A stretch of DNA of 10,935 nucleotides. It comes from Myxococcota bacterium. Its GTDB lineage: Bacteria > Myxococcota_A > Polyangia > HGW-17. The notes under the pieces were generated by a model that had not been told where the DNA came from, did not search any database, and was given only the letters and a program-made list of their open reading frames with translations. The stretch lies in the NCBI GenBank assembly GCA_018821745.1, contig JAHJLU010000528.1, positions 1 to 10,935 on the forward strand. The letters are read 5' to 3'. Positions within the stretch are counted from its first letter, which is position 1; every line of letters begins with the position of its first letter. A program made the translations under genes and the position numbers. Of the stretch, positions 1-7,000 are shown one piece after another.

Positions 1-289
1 ATGCCCCGGCCACCAGTGCAAAAATGCCAAAGAGGGTCCCCGCGACGCCTGAAGAGTGGGGCTTGATGAATCCGGAAATGAGCACAATCACGAACCATGC
101 TCCGCTCAGACCAATCAGCATGCCTCTCGTGGGCTCTTTGACCATCATGTAGGTGAGAAAACCTGTGGCGATGGACGCCAGCAGCCCAATGCCAAGGATA
201 TTGTAAACTTTGGCTATAAACTTGACCCGTGTTGAGGTATCCGCTTGCGCTACTGAATTTTCAATGTTGTCGAATTTTGCAAAAGCCAT
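1..289 (-). CDS. Bax inhibitor-1/YccA-type membrane protein, C-terminus cut by window edge
   Basis: Only the first 96 residues lie in the window; the reading frame is open to base 1. The start (MAFAKFDNIENS) is well set by an AAAGGAG ribosome site at 296-302, six bases upstream. A polar N-terminus of about 27 residues is followed by a hydrophobic segment at about 29-50 (VYNILGIGLLASIATGFLTY), a short charged loop (KEPTRG), a second segment at about 57-74 and the start of a third from about 83. The amphipathic lead-in ending in KVYN followed by a Gly/Ala-rich first helix resembles the BI-1/YccA family, whose bacterial members are seven-helix inner-membrane proteins; E. coli YccA modulates the FtsH protease. 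The family call rests on this N-terminal pattern alone, because the more diagnostic later helices are outside the window. It has its own promoter and is separated from the foldase genes by a hairpin. Confidence 0.68.
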   Translation of the reverse strand, partial: MAFAKFDNIENSVAQADTSTRVKFIAKVYNILGIGLLASIATGFLTYMMVKEPTRGMLIGLSGAWFVIVLISGFIKPHSSGVAGTLFGIFALVAGA

Positions 290-324
290 GGTGAACTCCT
301 TTCACATCGATTTCTGGTTCCAGC

Positions 325-353
325 ATTATAATCTCGGGCAGGCACTTTGACAA
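325..353 (-). promoter_or_regulatory. Sigma-70 promoter for the BI-1-type gene
   Basis: Read on the minus strand there is a -35 box TTGTCA (348-353, five of six consensus bases), a 17-base spacer and a perfect -10 box TATAAT (325-330). Transcription would begin near 318, giving a leader of about 29 bases that carries the AAAGGAG ribosome site. This is the best promoter match in the window and indicates that the BI-1-type gene is transcribed independently of the upstream foldase genes. Confidence 0.75.
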
Positions 354-390
354 GCCCCATACGATATAAAGAAAGAACCGGCAGTAAACA

Positions 391-408
391 GTGGGGAAAA
401 AGCCCCAC
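391..408 (-). terminator. Hairpin after the foldase genes, possible terminator
   Basis: A perfect six-base stem GTGGGG / CCCCAC encloses a six-base loop about 32 bases past the stop codon of the third foldase gene. On the minus-strand transcript the stem is followed by UGUUUACUG, which is only moderately U-rich, so this is a weak intrinsic terminator or a 3'-end stabilising hairpin. Its position, before the independent promoter at 325-353, suits the end of the foldase operon. Confidence 0.42.
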
Positions 409-439
409 CATTTGAAAAATACACTTTTTTTGAGCGCCG

Positions 440-1414
440 TTACTGGCAGAAATACCCCTCGGGAGGGGCGGTCAGTTTGATGTCAACGAGATAACTGGAA
501 CGAAGGCTTTTAATCCACTCCTCGGTCTTTTTCTGGACCTTTTTCTGGAGCAATTCATTTTTCAGTCTTTTTCTGACCTTCTTGTAGCTCAGGTATCCCG
601 ACTCTTTGCGCTCGAGGATCTTAATGAAAAAAACTTTCTCAGCGGTGACAACGGGCCCAAGGACCATCCCCGCGACCGGTGCCTTCCCGCTTTTGGGAAA
701 GAGTGCCCTGTCCACCTGGGGGGCATAGGTGCCCGGTGTTACATCAATATGTTTTCCATCACCTTTTACCGGAGACCATTTTTTCAGGATGGCAGAAAAG
801 TCTGCCTTCGCCTTGATGGCATTGGCAATTGACTCCACCGTTTTGGCTGAAGTGGTCTTTTTGGGCAGGGAGAGCACTAGAATGCTGACGCTTTCCTCCG
901 CATTCCCTTCCCGTAATTTCTGAAGGTAGTAAGACTTCACGGCCTCCTCGTCCACATTGACCTTGGATTGGACGAGATCTGCCAGCAGTTGTCTCCGGAG
1001 CAGGTGTCTCCGCAAATCTTTGCGCCACAGCAGGTAGGGGTAGTTTTTTTCCGCCAGTTTTTCTTTTAACTGACTTAACGCTTTGAAATTATTTTGCTTG
1101 AGAACCGCTCTTATGGTCGCGTTGATCTCGGTAGTGCCGATGTAGATGTTGTGCTTTTGCGCTTCCACCTCGAGCAGGACCTGCCCGATCTCGTCCTCAA
1201 GCGCACCCTTCCACAGATCTTCAAGTGTCTTGGTTCTCTGGGCCCCCGCCGGAATATTGCAGATGTTTTTCAAATGGGGACTGAGTTTCAGCCTGATATC
1301 ACTGGCCAACACTACTTTTTTCCCAACGACCGCCGTGATTCCATCAAGGTATTTTTTCGGTGAGGGCGCGCTGATCTGTACAAACCCGATGGAGTAAATG
1401 AGAAGTGCGAGCAT
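440..1414 (-). CDS. SurA-like periplasmic foldase with degenerate parvulin domain (third of trio)
   Basis: Product of 324 residues. A short hydrophobic N-terminus (residues 1-16, no basic residues before it) looks like a weak export signal. The mature part begins with DGITAVVGKKVVLASDI at about 24-40, the typical opening of the SurA N-terminal domain, and a long helical region follows to about 150. Residues about 172-270 occupy the place of a parvulin (PpiC) domain, but the canonical His of the first strand is Ser177 (SVSILVL), the second is Phe262 (VFFIKI) and the Gly-Gly-x-Leu-Gly loop is not recognisable. A Lys-rich helix closes the protein (280-305). SurA chaperones outer-membrane proteins through the periplasm, and its chaperone function does not require isomerase activity; here I infer a chaperone role. 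The start is the only ATG before an in-frame stop. Its AAGGA ribosome site lies 11 bases upstream, a long spacing, inside a small palindrome (1425-1436). The gap to the preceding gene is 43 bases. Confidence 0.77.
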   Translation of the reverse strand: MLALLIYSIGFVQISAPSPKKYLDGITAVVGKKVVLASDIRLKLSPHLKNICNIPAGAQRTKTLEDLWKGALEDEIGQVLLEVEAQKHNIYIGTTEINATIRAVLKQNNFKALSQLKEKLAEKNYPYLLWRKDLRRHLLRRQLLADLVQSKVNVDEEAVKSYYLQKLREGNAEESVSILVLSLPKKTTSAKTVESIANAIKAKADFSAILKKWSPVKGDGKHIDVTPGTYAPQVDRALFPKSGKAPVAGMVLGPVVTAEKVFFIKILERKESGYLSYKKVRKRLKNELLQKKVQKKTEEWIKSLRSSYLVDIKLTAPPEGYFCQ

Positions 1415-1457
1415 GGCAGGATGATTCCTTCAGGAAAGAGGATGGACAGAGCTACGG

Positions 1458-2582
1458 TTACTGATGGGAATGGCCCTTGTGGCCTTGAGGACCCATCCCA
1501 CGGGGCATGCGCATACCATGGGGCATGCGGGCGGGGCGTCCTCTTCGCGGACCCATGCCACCTTTCATGAAGTTGCCGGGCATTTTATTGAATTTTCCAC
1601 CGGGGCCCTGGAATCCACCACCCATGGTGCGAGGGGAAGCATCGATCTTCACCAGGTCAAGTTTGTCTTCAAAAACAGTAATCTTTGCTGATTTCTTCAG
1701 CTCGTCCACATAGTCTTTGAAGGCTTTTTGCTGTTTGTCTTTGAGGAGACGCTTTTTGATCAATTCAGCCACTTGATCTACAGGTTTGTCAACTTTGGGG
1801 CTGACTCCCGAGAGGCGGATAACGGCAAAACCGGCTTTCACCGTGATGACCTGGGAGATATCGCCCGCTTTTTTCATGTTGAAAGTCGTCTCGATGATGG
1901 CTTTTTCAATGTTTTTGGCATCAATATCGAAGAAGGGGAGCAGTCCGCCCCTTTTCTGGGTCTCGGTGTCGATGGAGTATTTTTTCACCAATTGCTGGAA
2001 TTTGCGCAGGTTTCCCTTGATCTTGTTCACTTCATCGAGGACCTTGACTGCTTCATCCTTGGTCTTCGTCACGATGATGGCGGCGCGTCTGCGTTCAGGG
2101 CGCTTGAACTCGATAACATGCTTGTCATAGTAAGATTTGACCTCGGCATCGGTGATCATGTCGAGTTTTACGCGACTGTCGAGGACCGACTGGCGTTGCC
2201 GGTGGATCATGACTTTACGCAACGCGGTGATCACGTCAGGCTTCTTGTCGAGTCCCTGGGCCTTGGCTTCCATTGCCAGTACCTCAAAGTCAACGATGGA
2301 TTCCAGAAATTTCTTGCGCTCGCCTTCATCAGTGTAGCGCTTGCGGATGAAGGGGATCTGCTTGTTGATACGCTCTTCGAGGTCCGCCACGGTAATCTTG
2401 ACGGAGCCGATCTCGGCTACAATTTTTCCTTTATCGCCCAGATTTTTCCCAGCCTCTTTAACGGCGGCGGGTTTGGGCGCGGCTACTTTTTTGGCCGCGC
2501 TGACGACGAGGGAAAGGGTCATGAGACTCACTAAAACAACAGCCCCGGAAAGGGAGAATTTAATGATTGTGTTCCTTTTCAT
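1458..2582 (-). CDS. PpiC/parvulin-family exported foldase lacking both conserved histidines, Met/Gly/His-rich tail (second of trio)
   Basis: Product of 374 residues from the chosen start MKRNTIIKF, which gives a classic signal peptide: basic N-terminus, hydrophobic core at about 9-28, Ala-Ala near the cleavage site. An upstream in-frame ATG at 2603 would add seven residues but has no ribosome site, whereas GAGG at 2590-2593 is seven bases from this ATG. A Lys/Ala/Pro linker (31-52) leads to a SurA-N-like helical domain (about 53-160, beginning IVAEIGSVKITVADLEERI) and a parvulin-like domain (about 163-258). The Gly-Gly-Leu-Leu loop is present (212-215), but the two histidines of the parvulin fold are replaced: Ile169 in RRAAIIV and Ala253 in GFAVIRL. 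Peptidyl-prolyl isomerase activity is therefore doubtful and a holdase or chaperone role likelier. Residues 317-374 are a low-complexity tail rich in Gly, Met, Pro, Arg and His, ending GHKGHSHQ. It lies 32 bases after the preceding foldase gene, so co-transcription is likely. Confidence 0.83.
   Translation of the reverse strand: MKRNTIIKFSLSGAVVLVSLMTLSLVVSAAKKVAAPKPAAVKEAGKNLGDKGKIVAEIGSVKITVADLEERINKQIPFIRKRYTDEGERKKFLESIVDFEVLAMEAKAQGLDKKPDVITALRKVMIHRQRQSVLDSRVKLDMITDAEVKSYYDKHVIEFKRPERRRAAIIVTKTKDEAVKVLDEVNKIKGNLRKFQQLVKKYSIDTETQKRGGLLPFFDIDAKNIEKAIIETTFNMKKAGDISQVITVKAGFAVIRLSGVSPKVDKPVDQVAELIKKRLLKDKQQKAFKDYVDELKKSAKITVFEDKLDLVKIDASPRTMGGGFQGPGGKFNKMPGNFMKGGMGPRRGRPARMPHGMRMPRGMGPQGHKGHSHQ
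1502..1529 (-). repeat. Short direct repeat encoding the MP-x-GM tail repeat
   Basis: The ten-base string GGGGCATGCG occurs at 1502-1511 and again at 1520-1529, a period of 18 bases or six codons. It encodes the two consecutive units MPHGMR and MPRGMG (residues 353-364) of the foldase tail. This suggests that the tail grew by in-frame duplication of a short unit, so its length may vary between strains. Confidence 0.6.
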
Positions 2583-2589
2583 ATTCAAA

Positions 2590-2593
2590 CCTC
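2590..2593 (-). promoter_or_regulatory. Ribosome binding site that decides the second foldase start
   Basis: GAGG read on the minus strand, seven bases before the ATG at 2582. The competing in-frame ATG at 2603 has no comparable site. Choosing 2582 also puts Lys and Arg directly before the hydrophobic core, as expected for a signal peptide. Confidence 0.6.
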
Positions 2594-2614
2594 GTGAAAC
2601 CATAGTTTCAGGTA

Positions 2615-3940
2615 TTATTTAGTTGCTTTCATTACGGGTTTTGGCGCTACGGGCTTGATTGCCTTTTTGGTCGCACCGGGGGCCATTGCATTTTTTTCGT
2701 CATGCTTGTGACCAGTTGCCGAGGCCGGTTTTTCGGGTTCGGCTAAAATCTGAACATATTTTACATTCTCAGGGAAGATCTTGATATTGTATTTTTTCTT
2801 CAGACTGTTGACCCATTCAGTGTAGGCCTTGTTGATGGACTGGCGTTCAACAAGTCTGGTCAGGCGACGCTTGGCCTGTGCAAAGGTAATATCAAGAGCT
2901 TTTCGCTTGTTGTAACGTTTGAGAACATGCCAGCCCTTGCTGGTCTGGACCGGACCACCCACATCGCCGTTCTTCTTGAGTTTCCATATGGCCTCGACCA
3001 GTGGTTTCTCAAAAAAGGTATCTTTTTCGGAGACAACGCGGTGTTTTGCCGTTCCGAGAAGTCCACCCTTGGCCTTGGATTCCTCATCAATGGAATGCTT
3101 TGTGACGAGTGCGCGCCACTGACGGCCTGCGGCGCCTTTGTCTGCGGTGAGTGTCTTGAGGATGGTTTCAGCTTCAGCTTTGGTTTTCACAAGAATGTGG
3201 GCGGCAATCATGCCTTCGGGCTGACTGAACTGGGATTTGTTCTCCTCATAATATTTTTTCATCTCGTCTTCGGAAACTTTTATGGTAGCCCGAATCTTTG
3301 TGATCTGGTCACGCCGCAGCAGGTCCACCATACGCTTGTTTGCTGCTTCCTGAACAACGGGATCCTTGATGATACCGGTTTTTTGGGCTGCATCGTAGAG
3401 AAGCTTCTCCACGATAATCTGGTTGTTGAGAAATTCCAGTTTCTTCTCTTTTTTGGCGAAAATACGGCGCCACGCGGGAGGACGGCTGTTGATCATGTCG
3501 TAGAGCTCTCCCACCGTGATGGATTCACCGTTTACAGTTGCCACGACCTGCTTGCGATCAGCCTCGGAGAGTTTGGTGGCTGTTTTTGCATCGGGCTTTG
3601 TCGGGGGGGTCTTCATTGCCTTGGGGGCGATTCCAAGTTCAGCTAACGCCTGGGCCGGGAAGTAGTAGTACTTGCCGTTTTTTGCCTGGTAGGGCTGCAT
3701 TTTGCTTCGACGTTCTTTCTGGTCGGGAATGGCAAGAGGGGCTGCTTTCAGTGAAGTGACGGGAATATATCGTTTTCCGTCTTTGGCAACATAGCCGACA
3801 CCCTTTTCAAGGTTCGCTTTCTCCTGGGGATTACTGGCCTCGACGTAATGCCGGGCTTCCTTCTTTTTGGGTTTGCACCCTGCAGTTGCGACAGTTGCAA
3901 CGAGAATGAAGAGAAGCAATTTTCCAACTGGTCGTGTCAT
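2615..3940 (-). CDS. Parvulin-type peptidyl-prolyl isomerase lipoprotein with intact histidine pair (first of trio)
   Basis: Product of 441 residues. The N-terminus is a lipoprotein signal: Arg3 and Lys7, a hydrophobic core, then ATAGC with the lipidated residue at Cys22. Lys residues follow the Cys directly, with no Asp at +2, which is compatible with outer-membrane sorting by the E. coli rule. Residues 47-106 contain two copies of a module of about 34 residues with the pattern Y-x-A-K-(D/N)-G-K-x-Y-x-P. A SurA-N-like domain follows (about 130-240, starting VVATVNGESITVGELYDMI), then a canonical parvulin domain (about 242-343) with AAHILVK (His248), GGLLG (292-296), FFEKPLVEAIW and GWHVLKR (His338). 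Both histidines are present, so it should be an active isomerase. The C-terminus after about 402 is a Lys/Pro/Ala-rich tail containing GHKHDE. AAGGAG lies eight bases before the ATG. The 92-base gap from mfd holds a stem-loop and a weak promoter candidate. PrsA-like or PpiD-like foldases are the alternatives. Confidence 0.88.
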   Translation of the reverse strand: MTRPVGKLLLFILVATVATAGCKPKKKEARHYVEASNPQEKANLEKGVGYVAKDGKRYIPVTSLKAAPLAIPDQKERRSKMQPYQAKNGKYYYFPAQALAELGIAPKAMKTPPTKPDAKTATKLSEADRKQVVATVNGESITVGELYDMINSRPPAWRRIFAKKEKKLEFLNNQIIVEKLLYDAAQKTGIIKDPVVQEAANKRMVDLLRRDQITKIRATIKVSEDEMKKYYEENKSQFSQPEGMIAAHILVKTKAEAETILKTLTADKGAAGRQWRALVTKHSIDEESKAKGGLLGTAKHRVVSEKDTFFEKPLVEAIWKLKKNGDVGGPVQTSKGWHVLKRYNKRKALDITFAQAKRRLTRLVERQSINKAYTEWVNSLKKKYNIKIFPENVKYVQILAEPEKPASATGHKHDEKNAMAPGATKKAIKPVAPKPVMKATK

Positions 3941-3960
3941 AGTAACGGCTCCTTATTTCG

Positions 3961-4003
3961 TTCTGCAATGTGTCTGTTAAGACATGTTGAAAATATTGCA
4001 GAA
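3961..4003 (-). promoter_or_regulatory. Stem-loop in the leader of the foldase genes
   Basis: Perfect nine-base inverted repeat TTCTGCAAT (3961-3969) and ATTGCAGAA (3995-4003), with a second small stem nested inside (TGTC 3971-3974 pairing with GACA 3981-3984). On the minus-strand transcript the structure ends about 20 bases before the ATG of the first foldase gene and leaves its AAGGAG site unpaired. It could be a 5'-stabilising hairpin, an attenuator or protein-binding element, or an operator. The pairing is seen directly; the role is unknown. Confidence 0.5.
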
Positions 4004-4008
4004 ATCAG

Positions 4009-4036
4009 AAAATACCGATAATTGGTATCGTGTTAA
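4009..4036 (-). promoter_or_regulatory. Weak promoter candidate for the foldase genes
   Basis: On the minus strand TTAACA (4031-4036, five of six -35 bases) is followed after 16 bases by TATTTT (4009-4014, four of six -10 bases). The -35 overlaps the mfd stop codon. Initiation near 4002 would place the nine-base stem-loop at the very 5' end of the transcript. The match is modest, and read-through from mfd is the alternative. Confidence 0.3.
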
Positions 4037-7000
4037 GTAACACAGTTTAACAGGCTGTGCAAGTGGGACTGCACCGTGCGTGCTCTTTCAATATGATCCT
4101 TCTCTCCGGGAAGTACACACACAATGGATTCCGGTCCCTCAAAGGCAAATCTCCCCTCCCGCTGCATAAGATCAATGAGCCGCTCCGGATCGATAGCCGT
4201 TTGTGGACCCACATGGATCAGGCATTTTCGCAATGAAATGCTGATGCCTTCAGCGCCGATTTTTCGAAGCAGTGATTTTATCTTCATCAGTTCCACGTAG
4301 AGTTCAGCTTCCTGCGGGAGGCTTCCGTACTTGTCCCTGAGCAACGTGGCCAGGTCAGAAATGTGTGTAACATCCCGGGCGGTGGCAAACCATCTGTAGT
4401 ACCGAAGCCTCTCAGTGGGCTCGGGGATAAATTCTTCAGGGAAGTAACCGGTTGTGTCGATTTTTAATTCCGGATCTTTTTCGGGGAGGGGAGGTTCGCC
4501 TCTGAGCTCTCTGAGAGCCTCCTCCACAATCTCCATGTAGGCATCAAAGCCAACTGCAGCAATCGCTCCAGACTGTTTGGTGCCAAGCATTTCCCCTGCC
4601 CCACGGATTTCCAGGTCTTCACTGGCAAGATTGAACCCTGCACCCAGCTGGGAATATCTCTGGATCGCCTGCAGCCGTTTTTTCGCATGATCGGTTAACT
4701 GGGAGGAGGGTGGAACAAAGAAGTAGGCAAAGGCACGGACCTTGCCTCTGCCCACCCTGCCGCGAAGCTGGTACAGCTGGCTCAGTCCGAAATTCTGGGC
4801 GTCCATAATCATGATCGTGTTGGCTCTGCTGATATCAAGCCCCGCCTCGATAATATTGGTCGAGATGAGCAATTTTCGATCCCCCGAGAGAAACTCGACC
4901 ATGACCCGTTCGAGGATGGCGGGGTCCATTTGCCCGTGGGCCATGGCGGGGTTTGATTCGGGAACCAGATCCGTGATGAATTCCAGCCACTCGGCGATGG
5001 TCCGGGTAGACCCACGGCTGCCGGTGATGCGCGGCACGACGACAAAAATCTGTCCCCCACGGGCGAGTTCGTGCTGGATGGCTTCACGAATCAATTCCGG
5101 TTTCATGGGGGAGACAATGCTCTTGACTGCGAGTCTGTCCTGCGGGGGCGTGGTGATGAGGGAGATATCTTTGATACCCATGATGGACATGTGAAGGGTG
5201 CGGGGGATGGGGGTGGCAGACAGGGTGAGCACTTCGAGGTTGGGCTTGAAAAAACGGAGTTTTTCCTTTTGTGCCACACCGAAGCGTTGCTCTTCGTCAA
5301 TGATGAGCAGCCCGAGATTTTTGAAGTGGATATCTCTGCTCAGGATCCTGTGGGTGCCGATCACCACGTCGAGGGTCCCCAGGGAGAGACGCTCCTTGAC
5401 AGAGGTCTGGTTTTTCGCTGACTGGAATCGGGAGAGCGCGGCGACTTCCACGGGAAAGGAGGAGAAGCGCTCGCGGAAGGTCCTGAGATGTTGCTCGACA
5501 AGGAGCGTCGTAGGTGCCAGGATAGCCACCTGCCTGCCTCCCAGCACAGCAAGGAATGCCGCCCTGAGAGCGACTTCAGTTTTTCCATATCCCACGTCTC
5601 CGCAAATGAGGCGATCCATGGGAGTGCTCTCTCCCATGTCTTCATATACCTGTTCAATGGCTTTCATCTGGTCAGCGGTCTCCTCGTAGGGAAAGGCTGC
5701 CGCGAACTCGTAGAGCAGAGGGTCCTCTGCGGGGTAAGCGTGTCCCTCCTTCAGCGCTCTATCTGTGGCAAGGGAGAGGAGTTGATCCGCAAGTCCCTTC
5801 ACCTTGTCGGAGACAGAGAGCTTTCGTTTTTCCCAGCTCTTGCCCCCGAGCTTGTCGAGTTTGACCGTCTCGCCTTTTCCACCCCGGTACTTGGAGATGA
5901 GGGCAATTTTATGCGCCGGAAGATATAACTTGTCCCCCCCCAGGTACTCGATGAGCAGGTAATCCCCGGGAATACCCGCTGGGCGCATGAGGTGGATGCC
6001 TCCATAGAGCCCGATGCCATGTTCGTGGTGCACAATGTAATCGCCCGGCTCGATGGACTCGAGGGACTCTATGGCGTCGGCAAATTTTTTCTGCCTGGCC
6101 TCCCGGTGGACTTTACGACCGAAGAGCTCCTCCTCGCTCAGTACCACGAGGCCGTGGTCCTCACTGGTGAACCCCGACCGGAGATATCCCCTGATGCCGT
6201 ACAGTGTTCCCTTTTTCAACTCCAGCGGGAACAGCGCCCTCCCCGTGGGGAGGAGTGTTGGCGAGAACCCGCTGTCACCAAGGGTCTTCAGGATCGGCGA
6301 AACCACGGGCTCTTCAGGGACAACAAAGAGGATGGCTCGTTGTTCGTCAAGGAATGAGGAGAGGGCCTTTTTCAAGGGTGCGAGGGGTTCTTCCTTATCA
6401 CTGCGAGCCCGCTTCACCTCGAGGGACAGTGTTGTGTGGGAACTGATGTTGCAGGGAATCGACAGATCAGTGGGAGACGAGAAGCTCAGTGTAACGTTCT
6501 GCTGAGAATGAAACCATTGGAAGAGGGCATTGGGATCCAGGTAAAATTCCTGTGGAGGAAAAACCATCCGGTTCTCCGAGTCAGCACCTTCAAACCGTTC
6601 CCGTTCTGCTTCAAAATGATCAATGGCATTTCCCTTCAACGACTCCGGGTCTTCAAGGATTACAAGGATGCTCTCCGGGAAATAATCGGTGACCGGTATC
6701 AGTTCCTGGTGGTACAGGGGAGTGAAGGTCTCCATGCCAAAAAATTCGTCTCCAAGCTGAATCCGTTCCAGAAGATAGCGTGTTTTGGAGGAGGGATATC
6801 CCGCCGCGTCCGCCAGGTGGTAAAGTCGCTCCCTGAGGGTGTCAGGTTCCGAGAGAATTGTCTCCACCGCCGGATGGATGAGCAGCTCGTCGAGCTGCCT
6901 CACCCGCTTTTGTGACTGGGGATCAAAAAACCACATCTCTTCAATGATATCATCGAAAAAAACGAGCCGTACGGGGAGGGGGTACATGGGAACAAAGCAA

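Noticed and set aside
1425..1436. TTCCT-TC-AGGAA palindrome before the third foldase gene
   Set aside because: It is real but short, and half of it is simply the ribosome site; not enough to claim regulation.
1728..2534. Plus-strand open frame of 268 codons opposite the second foldase
   Set aside because: It is a mirror of the parvulin gene: composition is Asp/Gly/Phe/His-heavy with no family pattern, and the opposite strand encodes a recognisable signal peptide and domain set.
2583..2603. Seven-residue N-terminal extension of the second foldase (MVSRGLN)
   Set aside because: No ribosome site before that ATG, while GAGG is well spaced for the ATG at 2582.
2927..3646. Plus-strand open frame of 239 codons opposite the first foldase
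   Set aside because: Antisense to the clearest parvulin domain in the window, rich in Cys/Gly/Phe in the manner of a reverse-frame shadow, with no supporting ribosome site or homology pattern.
4012..4028. ATACC / GGTAT inverted repeat just past the mfd stop, as a terminator
   Set aside because: The minus-strand stem is only five pairs with a seven-base loop and a UUUUC tail; too weak to call, and it overlaps the promoter candidate spacer.
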